Positions 13,607 to 20,312 of a stretch of DNA of 38,097 nt are shown here, one piece after another; the first letter of the stretch is position 1; each line of letters begins with the position of its first letter. The stretch lies in IMG/VR virus record IMGVR_UViG_3300031963_000404, positions 1 to 38,097 of that record. The stretch is one strand, 5' to 3'. The notes under the pieces are model-generated. The model was given only the letters and a program-made list of their open reading frames with translations, was not told the DNA's origin and made no database searches. Made by a program: the position numbers and the translations under genes. The stretch is from a virus.

Positions 13607-14113
13607 CTAGCGCCTCCGTGCCCTAATCCAGAAAACGCCTGCGTAATCGCGTGGAACTTCTTGCTTCTCTTCCGTTCGCCTGTGCCAGGCCGCTTTGCGG
13701 GCTGAGTTGTCAACTTGCCGCTTTGATTTCCAAGGCTTTCGATCACGGTAAAACCGAAGAAGCCACTCTTGCTTTGGGTTTTTCTTGCGTGCCATATCAA
13801 GCATGAGCGTGTTAGCGCGAGCCAAGGAACCCTTTTCACCGGACTCGTCAATCTCCATCCGCTCATGGCAAGAACGGCACAGCGGCGCAAGGTTCAGCGT
13901 GTGCAAGCCGAGAAGAGTTGCTGAGTCGTACTTGACGTGATGCACAACCTCAGCAGCACGGTCGCAACAGATGCACTCCGAGTACTGCTGGAATACTCTT
14001 TGGCGAATAGCCTTCCATTCGTCTGATTTCAGGTACTGCTTGTAGGTGCGATACCCAAACGCAATCAGCAGCTCGTTTCTTGTCGAATAAACAAAAGCGT
14101 GTTTCTCACGCAT
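13607..14113 (-). CDS. HNH endonuclease
   Basis: 168 residues from ATG 14113 (AAGGAG upstream). The HNH site is clear: CICCDRAAEVVHHVKYD, then LNLAPLCRSCHERME. Two CxxC pairs hold structural zinc and the HH pair supplies the active-site histidine. An N-terminal helical region (YRTYKQYLKSDEWKAIRQRV) precedes it. It sits in the replication/recombination block rather than near packaging, so it may be a homing or recombination nuclease. Confidence 0.82.
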   Translation of the reverse strand: MREKHAFVYSTRNELLIAFGYRTYKQYLKSDEWKAIRQRVFQQYSECICCDRAAEVVHHVKYDSATLLGLHTLNLAPLCRSCHERMEIDESGEKGSLARANTLMLDMARKKNPKQEWLLRFYRDRKPWKSKRQVDNSARKAAWHRRTEEKQEVPRDYAGVFWIRARRR

Positions 14114-14195
14114 AAAAGGCTCCTTCCCTTTGGTGGTGTGTTGGCCCATGCGCCTTGGGCAGCGCTTCGGCAAGGGCTGTGCCGGGTGGTGTTCG

Positions 14196-14459
14196 CTACC
14201 ATTCCCCGCCGTAGCGGGCTTTCATTGCGTTGCTGTACTCGTCATCCATGCCGAGCTCGTAGGCACGACGAGCGTGCTGATAGCCAGGCTTGATCACCAG
14301 CTCGGGCCTGGGCGGCGTCTTCGGCTCGAGCACCTTCCCAAGGTCCGTTTCCATGTTCGCCCGCTCTGATGCGATCTCAGCGGCCAGGTCATCGAGGCGC
14401 TTCCACTCGCGCCGCTGTGTCTGCATGCGGTCCTCATCGGGCTCGATGTCGGGGCTCAT
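14196..14459 (-). CDS. Hypothetical protein downstream of RecT (87 aa)
   Basis: A charged, mostly helical protein (MQTQRREWKRLDDLAAEI) with ATG 14459 overlapping the RecT stop. The position behind recT is often filled by an exonuclease partner, but this protein is too short and has no nuclease motif. Function is unknown. 82 bases without a gene separate it from the HNH gene. Confidence 0.55.
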   Translation of the reverse strand: MSPDIEPDEDRMQTQRREWKRLDDLAAEIASERANMETDLGKVLEPKTPPRPELVIKPGYQHARRAYELGMDDEYSNAMKARYGGEW

Positions 14460-15121
14460 GCTCGGGCCTCCGCTTCAATCTCAGCTGCGTCGAAGTGCTC
14501 CACGTCCGAGTCCACGGCGTCCACGTGGGTGATCCGTGCAACCTGCTGGCGGGCCTGCTGCACGTTCACGGCCACGTTCACGCTGGGCCGCATGCGGTCG
14601 GCCTCGTCGGGGTCCACGATGCCGCTGAAGCCGAAGGCGTAGCGGATCGCCTGAATGGCGGCCTTGTGCCGAAGCATGCGAGCGGGCCACTTTTTCCACG
14701 GGTCCGTGCCCTGCTTGCACTCGGCCAGGTACTCCGTGACTTCGACGGGATGGCTGCGGTCCTTGCGATGCACCTGGGCCGTGATGGCGAGCAGCTGCCC
14801 GTCATCGCCCAGCCGATCCACGAACGTGATGCCGTCGTAGGCCGGGTGGTTGTTGGCCATTGTCATCCACCCGTCGATGCCGACGATGGGCTGGATGCCG
14901 CCGCCCCGAGTCGGGAAGGCGTAGATTTCCTTCGTGACGGGGTTCAGGCCGTACTCGTTGGCGACGAGCAGGAAGGCAGCGAATTGCTCCTTCGTCGCCT
15001 TGTCGCAGCCGCAGGTGGCCCGCACCGTCTGCTCGAAGGCAGCGGGCTCCATGCCGAATCTCGTGGCCATCGAAAGCAGGATGCTCTTGCGGTCCTGCGT
15101 GTTTGCAATCTGCGTGGTCAT
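14456..15121 (-). CDS. bet: RecT/Bet single-strand annealing recombinase
   Basis: 221 residues from ATG 15121, with AAAGGGA eight bases upstream. RecT/Bet-family features are ATKEQFAAFLLVANEYGLNP, IYAFPTRGGGIQPIVGIDGW and PARMLRHKAAIQAIRYAFGF. It anneals complementary single strands for phage recombination and gap repair. No dedicated phage exonuclease is visible nearby, so a host nuclease may supply the single strands. RusA would resolve the products. Confidence 0.9.
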   Translation of the reverse strand: MTTQIANTQDRKSILLSMATRFGMEPAAFEQTVRATCGCDKATKEQFAAFLLVANEYGLNPVTKEIYAFPTRGGGIQPIVGIDGWMTMANNHPAYDGITFVDRLGDDGQLLAITAQVHRKDRSHPVEVTEYLAECKQGTDPWKKWPARMLRHKAAIQAIRYAFGFSGIVDPDEADRMRPSVNVAVNVQQARQQVARITHVDAVDSDVEHFDAAEIEAEARA

Positions 15122-15147
15122 CTTTCGCGTCCCTTTCTGCGATGTGA

Positions 15148-15212
15148 AATCCCGGCTCCGCGTCCTGCCTTGCCGGGGCGATCCCTTCCTGGGCAATCCC
15201 GGCTCCGCCGGG
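15148..15212. repeat. Direct repeat with hairpin upstream of recT
   Basis: AATCCCGGCTCCGC occurs twice, at 15148-15161 and 15195-15208. The second copy is part of a compact hairpin, CCCGGC-TCC-GCCGGG (15198-15212). The block fills most of the 101-base gap between recT and the next gene. It may be a weak terminator or an operator pair; no U-tract follows. Confidence 0.45.
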
Positions 15213-15222
15213 CTCCTGTGTC

Positions 15223-15441
15223 TCAGTGCGTGATGTCCTCCGGGTTCACCACGATCCACGCGCCGCTGACCTCGATGGCCAGGCGGCCGGGCTCGGCGGT
15301 CATCACGTGGCCAGACCACCGCTTGCCGCAGGTGCAGCCCGAGACGAAGTCGCCAATGGCGGGCAGGCTCTTTGCCGTGCCGTAGATTTCGTTCATGCCG
15401 GCGACTGCGGCGGCGTACTCGTTTTCGTGAGGGCTTTGCAT
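15223..15441 (-). CDS. Hypothetical early protein (72 aa)
   Basis: ATG 15441 has AAGGAGA nine bases upstream and a strong promoter (15467-15494) about 25 bases away. The protein contains CTCG and a beta-rich half (RLAIEVSGAWIVVNPEDI). It is the first gene of the early operon leading to recT. No family was recognised. Confidence 0.6.
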   Translation of the reverse strand: MQSPHENEYAAAVAGMNEIYGTAKSLPAIGDFVSGCTCGKRWSGHVMTAEPGRLAIEVSGAWIVVNPEDITH

Positions 15442-15466
15442 GGGGGTCTTCTCCTTTGGGTTGGGG

Positions 15467-15494
15467 AATATACGCATGTTCACTTGGGAGTCAA
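15467..15494 (-). promoter_or_regulatory. Strong sigma70-like promoter of the early operon
   Basis: -35 TTGACT (15494-15489), 16-bp spacer and -10 TATATT (15472-15467). An overlapping TTGATT offers a second -35. The predicted start, about 15460, gives a 20-base leader with the ribosome site AAGGAG. Unlike the three upstream promoters, the spacer carries no CTACCG operator. Confidence 0.75.
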
Positions 15495-15547
15495 TCAACC
15501 GAATCATGAATTTTTTGTTTGTGCGGTGCAGGGCTTTTGCGTGATGG

Positions 15548-15587
15548 CTAGCGGTAGGTAGGCTACCGACTAGCGGTAGTTCGTCAA
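15548..15587 (-). promoter_or_regulatory. Promoter/operator unit 1 (CTACCG dyad)
   Basis: The dyad CTACCG-ACTAG-CGGTAG spans 15563-15579, with a half-site CTAGCGGTAG 22 bp away at 15548-15557. A -35-like TTGACG lies at 15587-15582 with a weak TAGCCT -10 at 15565-15560, so the dyad fills the spacer. The architecture matches units 2 and 3. Two sites about two helical turns apart suggest cooperative binding upstream of the early promoter. Confidence 0.6.
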
Positions 15588-15727
15588 CCCAAAATTCTGG
15601 CGAGTGTGCCCACGGCAAAGTCGATGCTGTGAGCGATGGTCTGCGCCAGCTCGCTCGAAGTGCCCAGCTCTTGGCCGAGGCGGATGCAGAGCAGCGAGTG
15701 GATCGCGGCGTTCCAGGTGCGTGGCAT
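15584..15727 (-). CDS. Small regulator candidate (47 aa)
   Basis: A 47-residue helical protein. ATG 15727 has CACGGAGGACACA directly upstream, an excellent ribosome site. The sequence opens MPRTWNAAIHSLLCIRLG and continues with ELAQTIAHSIDFAVGTLARI. It is transcribed from promoter/operator unit 2, in the position of a lysogeny-switch gene between the excisionase-like protein and the early operon. No family was recognised; a small repressor or anti-repressor is conceivable. Confidence 0.6.
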   Translation of the reverse strand: MPRTWNAAIHSLLCIRLGQELGTSSELAQTIAHSIDFAVGTLARILG

Positions 15728-15804
15728 TGTGTCCTCCGTGACGGTGAAAGAAGTGCCACCCGTTTTGCAGCTGTCGGCAGGCCGGGTGGCCCCACCACTT
15801 GCGT

Positions 15805-15833
15805 ACTGTAGGCTATCGGTAGTTGGGCGTCAA
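15805..15833 (-). promoter_or_regulatory. Promoter/operator unit 2 (CTACCG half-dyad)
   Basis: -35 TTGACG (15833-15828), 17-bp spacer and -10 TACAGT (15810-15805). The spacer contains CTACCGATAG in minus-strand sense (15822-15813), the same 10-mer as in unit 3; the second arm is degenerate. It would drive the 47-aa gene with a leader of about 70 bases. Confidence 0.65.
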
Positions 15834-15879
15834 GAGGGTTAGAAAGATTTTTTTGGCTGCGTGTCAGCCGGGGAAAACG

Positions 15880-16137
15880 CTACTTCTTCCGCTTCGCCTT
15901 CTTGCGCTTGGCGGCAGGACGCTTGGCCAGGTGCCGCTTGGCGTTGGCCCTGGTGGTCAGGGCGTCGCGGACGTGCGTTGCAGAGCTCTTCCTGACGAGC
16001 CGCATCCGCTGCCCGAGCAGGCGGCTTTCGAGCTTGCCCTCGCGGCAGAGCATCCGCACCCACCCATCGGTGCAGCCCATGTAGTCCACGGCCTCAGAGA
16101 TCGTGAGGTATTCCACGCCGTCGATGTTGCAGGGCAT
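15880..16137 (-). CDS. Excisionase/MerR-like HTH protein with lysine-arginine tail
   Basis: 85 residues from ATG 16137. The N-terminal half is a helix-turn-helix of the HTH_17/excisionase type (EYLTISEAVDYMGCTDGWVR, REGKLESRLLGQRMRL). The C-terminal 25 residues are almost only K, R and A (AKRPAAKRKKAKRKK). Starts at 16155 and 16146 are in frame, but 16155 lies inside the -10 box, so it cannot be on the mRNA. It faces the integrase across a shared regulatory gap: it may be the excision directionality factor, the regulator binding the CTACCG sites, or both. Confidence 0.7.
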   Translation of the reverse strand: MPCNIDGVEYLTISEAVDYMGCTDGWVRMLCREGKLESRLLGQRMRLVRKSSATHVRDALTTRANAKRHLAKRPAAKRKKAKRKK

Positions 16138-16153
16138 TGCGACCATCCATCCC

Positions 16154-16181
16154 ATACTACCGATAGTCGGTAGGTAGTCAA
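16154..16181 (-). promoter_or_regulatory. Promoter/operator unit 3 (perfect CTACCGA dyad)
   Basis: -35 TTGACT (16181-16176), 16-bp spacer and -10 TAGTAT (16159-16154). The perfect 17-bp dyad CTACCGA-N3-TCGGTAG (16157-16173) fills the spacer and half of the -10 box, so a bound repressor would block this promoter. Transcription should begin near 16147, ten bases before the ATG at 16137. Confidence 0.75.
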
Positions 16182-16281
16182 TCTACGGCAGCCGCAGGCC
16201 GCTGTATTTCACCAAGCCTGCGCAGATTTGCCGGCTGGCGCCTGCCTCCCGTAGCATAGTGAACAGACCAACCAGCGGAGG

Positions 16282-16311
16282 GCATGGTGGTTGTACGTTT
16301 GTACACCATGC
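16282..16311. promoter_or_regulatory. Inverted repeat in the integrase promoter region
   Basis: GCATGGTG (16282-16289) is complementary to CACCATGC (16304-16311); the inner TGTAC-GTTT-GTACA (16292-16305) forms a second dyad. A -10-like TACACT lies directly downstream (16312-16317). It is probably an operator controlling the integrase or an arm-type integrase site. Apart from this, the gap 16182-16342 shows only the integrase ribosome site (GGGAGG, 16330-16335). Confidence 0.5.
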
Positions 16312-16342
16312 TACACTCCGCATTCAAAAGGGAGGATTTGAA

Positions 16343-17230
16343 ATGCTGTTGAGGGACTTTCTGAACGACCGCTACGCCGTGCTCCACAACCTGAAGCCTC
16401 GCACCGTCGAGATCTTCGGACACTCTATCGACCGGCTGCGGGACTTTCTCGGGCGCGAGCCGGAACTCGCGGATTTTGACGATTTGACCATCGGCAAGTT
16501 CCTGCGGTGGCGGGCCGTCACGCCGCACCGTGGGCGGATCTGTGCCGCTGCCAGCGTGGCCAAGGACAAGGCCCACCTGGTCAGCCTGTGGAATGCTGCC
16601 GCTCGCAAGCGGCTCGTGGAGGTGTTCCCAGACCTGCCGCGTGGCATCGTCAGGGTGCCCCACCGCTCGCCGTCTGCCTACACGGTGGAAGAGATCAGCC
16701 GCATGGTGCAGCAGGCCAGGCGGCGGTCAGGGCTCATCGGCCCGTGCCCGGCTCCGTGGTTCTGGACCACGCTGCTGATGTCGAACTGGTACACGGGCGA
16801 GCGGATCGGGTCGCACCTCGAGACAAGGTGGGAGCAGGTGGACACCGCCCGCCACACGATCACGTTTCTCTCGGAGCACCGCAAGGGGCTCGGGCGAACG
16901 ATTACACGGGCGATCACGCCGCAGCTGGCGTCGATGCTCCAGGCCGGGCGGCGAGCCTCTGACGATCTTGTGTGGCCCTGGACAGACCACAGGGCCGCGA
17001 ACTCCATCTACCAGCGTATTCGGTACATCTGCCGGTCGGCGGGCGTAAAGCCGAGGGGATTCCATGCAATCCGCAAGGCGGCCGGCTCCTACCTGAAGGC
17101 AGCCGGAGGGGATGCCACGGAGTTCCTGACGCACAAAGACTCAAAGACCACGCGGGATCACTACCTTGATCCAAAGATCGTGGGCGAGGCGTCGGCCTTG
17201 GACTTCCTGCCACCTCTCGACCTTGGCTGA
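16343..17230 (+). CDS. int: Tyrosine-family site-specific integrase
   Basis: 295 residues from ATG 16343, with AAAAGGGAGG eight bases upstream. The N-terminal core-binding domain covers about residues 1-100. The catalytic domain has R154 (YTGERIGS), K181 (EHRKGLG), H241xxR244 (FHAIRKAAGSYL), H264 (LTHKD) and nucleophile Y274 (RDHYLDP). It inserts and excises the phage genome, so the phage is temperate. It is on the opposite strand to almost all other genes. attP is not recognised; the gaps 16182-16342 and 17231-17318 are the candidates. Confidence 0.93.
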   Translation: MLLRDFLNDRYAVLHNLKPRTVEIFGHSIDRLRDFLGREPELADFDDLTIGKFLRWRAVTPHRGRICAAASVAKDKAHLVSLWNAAARKRLVEVFPDLPRGIVRVPHRSPSAYTVEEISRMVQQARRRSGLIGPCPAPWFWTTLLMSNWYTGERIGSHLETRWEQVDTARHTITFLSEHRKGLGRTITRAITPQLASMLQAGRRASDDLVWPWTDHRAANSIYQRIRYICRSAGVKPRGFHAIRKAAGSYLKAAGGDATEFLTHKDSKTTRDHYLDPKIVGEASALDFLPPLDLG

Positions 17231-17318
17231 TGGAACAACCCATCTACTTGAACGCCTGTGCAGTTTTTCTGGCCAGCCCCCTGGCGTAGCGTGTCATACC
17301 CCAAACGGAGGACAAGCG

Positions 17319-17684
17319 ATGAAGAGAATCTTGATTCGTTGTGCAGCTGCGGCGGGCATAGGGTTTGCGCTGCTGTGCGTGCTGACAGTTGCCCTAACCG
17401 TGCTCGACCCAGAAGGCATGAAGGCGGCGCGCGAGCGGGCAAAGGCAGCAAGGGCCGATCAAAAGCTGGCCAAGAAAAGCCCTGATGAAAGCGGCCAGAA
17501 AATAGTTCGGCACGCCTTCACTAAGGGCTACACCATGGCCAAGCTTGGAGCCGTGAAGCCAAGCTCGGATGAGGTGGATGCACTTGCTCGACGGGCAGCC
17601 AACGAACTTGGAGACAACGGAGGGCTGGGATTTAAGACGCAGTGGAAGAGTGCATTCTGGAACGGCTGGAACAAAGGCGACTGA
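17319..17684 (+). CDS. Membrane-anchored moron protein (121 aa)
   Basis: ATG 17319 follows CGGAGGACAAGCG. An N-terminal TM or signal anchor (about residues 8-29: CAAAAGIGFALLCVLTVALT) is followed by a charged helical domain (KAARERAKAARADQKLA) and a C-terminal part with FTKGYTMAKLGAV and FWNGWNKGD. It reads on the plus strand behind the integrase and ends at a strong convergent terminator, so it can be expressed from the prophage. That fits a lysogenic-conversion or superinfection-exclusion gene; no family was recognised. Confidence 0.65.
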   Translation: MKRILIRCAAAAGIGFALLCVLTVALTVLDPEGMKAARERAKAARADQKLAKKSPDESGQKIVRHAFTKGYTMAKLGAVKPSSDEVDALARRAANELGDNGGLGFKTQWKSAFWNGWNKGD

Positions 17685-17694
17685 GCCCGAGCAA

Positions 17695-17744
17695 GCGGGG
17701 AGGCGACGCGGGGGAAAGGGAGACCCTGCGCCGCCTCTACCCGC
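17695..17744. terminator. Convergent bidirectional terminator hairpin
   Basis: GCGGG plus GAGGCG-a-CGCGGGG (17695-17713) pairs with CCCTGCG-c-CGCCTC and CCCGC (17724-17744), leaving a ten-base loop. It lies between the plus-strand moron (stop 17684) and the minus-strand gene (stop 17753). GAGCC/GGCTC (17683-17687, 17750-17754) could extend the stem. No U-tract is present in either direction. Confidence 0.6.
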
Positions 17745-17752
17745 CGCCCGGC

Positions 17753-17932
17753 TCATGAGTCCACACGCCGCGCCCGCTCCACGGCCAGGTCGCCCTTCGT
17801 GCGGCTGAGCTCGGCGAGCAGACGCATGACGTGGGCCGCAAGCGTGCCGCTCGTGCCCTGGTCCCAGCAGCCAGAGAACTTGCGTGCGTCCCATTCGCAT
17901 TGCTGCAGGTAGGCGTCACTCAGCTTTTCCAA
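17753..17932 (-). CDS. Hypothetical protein (59 aa)
   Basis: The best start is TTG 17932, with GGGAGGAG five bases upstream, inside the end of the previous gene. The protein contains LQQCEWDARKFSGCWDQGTS and ends in a helical segment (HVMRLLAELSRTKGDL). Two cysteines and three aromatic residues in the first third are notable. No family was recognised. It is the last gene before the convergent terminator. Confidence 0.55.
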   Translation of the reverse strand: MEKLSDAYLQQCEWDARKFSGCWDQGTSGTLAAHVMRLLAELSRTKGDLAVERARRVDS

Positions 17933-18284
17933 GGTGCTCCTCCCGATAGAGCAGCAGGGCTAAGAGAGCGTACGACGCCAGGTCCATAAGATTGTCTTCG
18001 ACGCCTTCGTGCTCGAGGCGGCCCGTGCGATTGAACGTGGCCAGCCGCGTCACCTTGTCCGAGAGCCTGACCATTGCACCCTTCCAAGGCTCAATGCCCA
18101 CGAACAGGGCACCGTTTCTGATGTTCGCCAGCGGGTCGTGTTCGCTCCCGTAATCCCGGCTCTTGCTGGAATGAAGAGCCTTCATCCTGTCGAGCAAATC
18201 GAAGAACGCCTGGCTCGTCGGGTGAACGTCTTCCGCCAGGAGCGAGTCGCCGAGGCATCGCCCTTCACAATACGCCGCTGTCAT
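17916..18284 (-). CDS. DUF1599/Nmad1-like protein
   Basis: 122 residues. The core matches the nucleotide-modification-associated domain 1 (DUF1599) pattern: HSSKSRDYGSEHDPLANIRN, PWKGAMVRLSDKVTRL and EDNLMDLASYALLALLLYRE. This is an all-alpha, MazG-related fold seen in many phages and linked bioinformatically to modified nucleotides. ATG 18284 overlaps the phosphoesterase stop. It may hydrolyse or bind nucleotides; its role here is not certain. Confidence 0.7.
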   Translation of the reverse strand: MTAAYCEGRCLGDSLLAEDVHPTSQAFFDLLDRMKALHSSKSRDYGSEHDPLANIRNGALFVGIEPWKGAMVRLSDKVTRLATFNRTGRLEHEGVEDNLMDLASYALLALLLYREEHLGKAE

Positions 18285-19459
18285 GTAGTCCCTTTCTGAA
18301 GTCTTGAAACGTGCATGGCCGTCAGCCCTCCCTCTGGGCTGTAGATGAATGTTTCGCATGCCTGTCTACTGCCGATGAATCCGTTCACGCTGTGCCAGTC
18401 ATCCGGCGGGCAGAGTGCCGGGGCCGTCCGCACGATCACGCCGTCGAGCGTTTCGATCGGGCGTTGCCACTCGGCTGCCTGAGAGTGGAAGTGCCCCGTG
18501 TGCCACTCCCGATACGGGCACTGGCTCCAATCGGCGGCAGCCTCCAGGGCCATGATCTGCGGCAGCTTCCGCTTTGCCCTGTGCCCATGCACGAAGCCGA
18601 GAAGGTTGCGGCCGTGCGTCACGTACTGCCTGCCCGTGTACCGCCCGTCGATCCGCACGCGGCGGTCGTTCCTAAAACGCTCCTGCATGATCCGCTGAAA
18701 CGCCCAGGTCAGCGTTTCGTCGTGGTTGCCGTTCACGATCGTCACGTCGGTGGGCACCGTGGCTGCCGATCGCTCAATGGCACCGAGCAGCGAATCGCAT
18801 CCGACTTGAATCATCTTCTGTAGCCGGCCGTCGCGCTCGAGCGGCGTGCCGCTGGTGGTCGTGCCCGCAGGCGTGTCGTAGTGGAAGAGATCCCCGAGCA
18901 GGGCAATGGTGCGGCGCACGGGCTTGTACGTGTCGCCCATCGCCAGGAGCTCTTCAGTCGCTTCGCCCACGAGCCGCTCGGCGATCGTCAGGTCATAGTC
19001 ATCGCCGCCAGTGGTTTCCCGCCAGGCGTACTTGGCGAAGTGCGTGTCCGCGATCACGAGCACTTGCCAGAGCCCGTCTCGCTTCGGGGCCTTTACGCTT
19101 TTGGTTAGCGGCTTCCGCAGGGGCTTGCTCGCCGCCTGGATCATAGCCTCGACGCACTCGCGCGTGCTCGGCCCGGCCTTGGGCTTCAGCCGCACGAAGA
19201 CACGGTGCAGCTCCAGCGTCGAGCCTTCGCCGTCGCCCGTCTCCCACTTCGTCGCCTCGCTCGCCGCGATCTCGAAACGCTGCATGTCGGCTTCGATGTG
19301 CCGTAGCAGATCCTCAACCGTCTTGATCCGCCGGCTCGTGGAGCGGGCCTCGAGCACGTCGCCGCTCTGCGTCTGCGTCACCTGCTCGGCGTCGGCGGCC
19401 GGCTTTGGCGGCGGGAGTTTCGCGGCGATAGAGGCCGCTACGCTTTTCTGTTTAGCCAC
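18281..19459 (-). CDS. Calcineurin-like metallophosphoesterase
   Basis: 392 residues. The C-terminal two thirds is a metallophosphatase with all metal ligands in order: VIADTHF, ALLGDLFHYD, IVNGNHDETL, FVHGHRAKR and WHTGHFHSQ. The N-terminal 130 residues are an extension with a helical segment (TVEDLLRHIEADMQRFEIAA). Such enzymes are frequent in phages and may act on nucleic acids or nucleotides. The GTG at 19459 overlaps the previous gene by 22 bases. Confidence 0.85.
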   Translation of the reverse strand: MAKQKSVAASIAAKLPPPKPAADAEQVTQTQSGDVLEARSTSRRIKTVEDLLRHIEADMQRFEIAASEATKWETGDGEGSTLELHRVFVRLKPKAGPSTRECVEAMIQAASKPLRKPLTKSVKAPKRDGLWQVLVIADTHFAKYAWRETTGGDDYDLTIAERLVGEATEELLAMGDTYKPVRRTIALLGDLFHYDTPAGTTTSGTPLERDGRLQKMIQVGCDSLLGAIERSAATVPTDVTIVNGNHDETLTWAFQRIMQERFRNDRRVRIDGRYTGRQYVTHGRNLLGFVHGHRAKRKLPQIMALEAAADWSQCPYREWHTGHFHSQAAEWQRPIETLDGVIVRTAPALCPPDDWHSVNGFIGSRQACETFIYSPEGGLTAMHVSRLQKGTT

Positions 19460-19701
19460 GTAATCACCGCCTGTTCGCCGGGTTTCGTGTGCCCACGCTC
19501 CGCCACCACTTCGGCAATCGCCGTGGCCAGCGCACGCTTCTGGGATGCAATCCCTCCGGCGTGGAACCGCTCGCGGATCGCGGCGAGCTCGGCCTGGAGA
19601 TCGTCAGGCAGACGCTCGTTCCACGGCATGAAGCCGGGCCGCTTCGCCTTCACGCGGGCGAGCACGTCATCGAGCAGGCTTGGTGCTTTTGCCTTTGGCA
19701 C
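19438..19701 (-). CDS. Small helical protein upstream of the phosphoesterase (87 aa)
   Basis: GTG 19701 is preceded by GGGAGCC. The sequence contains WNERLPDDLQAELAAIRERF and ends AEVVAERGHTKPGEQAVITW, resembling a small HTH protein. It is translationally overlapped with the phosphoesterase, suggesting a shared task such as guiding it to DNA. This is an inference. Confidence 0.55.
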   Translation of the reverse strand: MPKAKAPSLLDDVLARVKAKRPGFMPWNERLPDDLQAELAAIRERFHAGGIASQKRALATAIAEVVAERGHTKPGEQAVITWLNRKA

Positions 19702-19861
19702 GCTTGGCTCCCTTGGGCTTAGCGGCATCACGCCGCAGGACCATGTTGCCGTCATCGTCTAGGATGCCGAGGCCCGTAGCCTCCTCATCATCGAAGTCGA
19801 GCTCGGCGAGATTAGGCCGCTGGGCCTTCGGCTGCGGCTTGGCTTGCTTCTTCGCTGGCAC
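19667..19861 (-). CDS. Short lysine-rich protein (64 aa)
   Basis: GTG 19861 has GCGGAGGCG upstream and lies inside the end of the previous gene (50-base overlap). The ends are basic (PAKKQAKPQPKAQR and KPKGAKRAKGKSTKP) around an acidic centre (LAELDFDDEEATGLGILDDD). It looks disordered. The overlap on both sides makes the start uncertain. Confidence 0.45.
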   Translation of the reverse strand: MPAKKQAKPQPKAQRPNLAELDFDDEEATGLGILDDDGNMVLRRDAAKPKGAKRAKGKSTKPAR

Positions 19862-20312
19862 GCTTCGCCTCCGCTTTGCGGGCGTTGGCAATCGCCCGTC
19901 TCACGAGCAACCTAGCCGGGAGGTCAAGGAACGGCAGGCCGCGCTCTTCGGCCGCCTCGCGCAGGAAGCCCATGATCTCGGCCATGCCTTCTGGCGACTC
20001 GCACCAGTCGCAGCCCTTGGCGTCCATGTAGGCGGCGCGGCTCGTGCATTTGCAGTCGGGCGTGGCGACGATGCGGAAGGGCCAGCCGGCGAGAAGGGAT
20101 TTCAGTTCGGTGCCTGGGCCGTGCGATGGCGATGGTGGCTCTGGCTGCGGCGGAATGAATCCCGGTTTCGGATGCCGAGGATACGCCGGATGCTCAACGT
20201 CGATTGTCCACTCGTCGCCGTCCTGCGCGACGACGCATGGCATTACCTCGCTGAGCGTGTAGCCACGCTCTCGGCAGCGGGCATCAAGGTGCGATCGGTG
20301 GCAGGTGGTCAT
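19812..20312 (-). CDS. Cysteine-containing phage protein (166 aa)
   Basis: ATG 20312 overlaps the tail-tip gene stop. The N-terminal half reads CRERGYTLSEVMPCVVAQDG and DEWTIDVEHPAYP, a pattern conserved in its homologues by my recollection. The centre has CKC and CDWC, possibly a metal site, and the C-terminal third is a basic helix (ARLLVRRAIANARKAEAKRA). It comes straight after the tail-tip genes. Function is unknown. Confidence 0.55.
   Translation of the reverse strand: MTTCHRSHLDARCRERGYTLSEVMPCVVAQDGDEWTIDVEHPAYPRHPKPGFIPPQPEPPSPSHGPGTELKSLLAGWPFRIVATPDCKCTSRAAYMDAKGCDWCESPEGMAEIMGFLREAAEERGLPFLDLPARLLVRRAIANARKAEAKRASEEASQAAAEGPAA

Noticed and set aside
15855-15869. GGCTG/CAGCC hairpin beside a T7 run, as a terminator
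   Set aside because: For minus-strand transcripts the run is A, not U, and for plus-strand transcripts it precedes the stem; neither direction gives a terminator.
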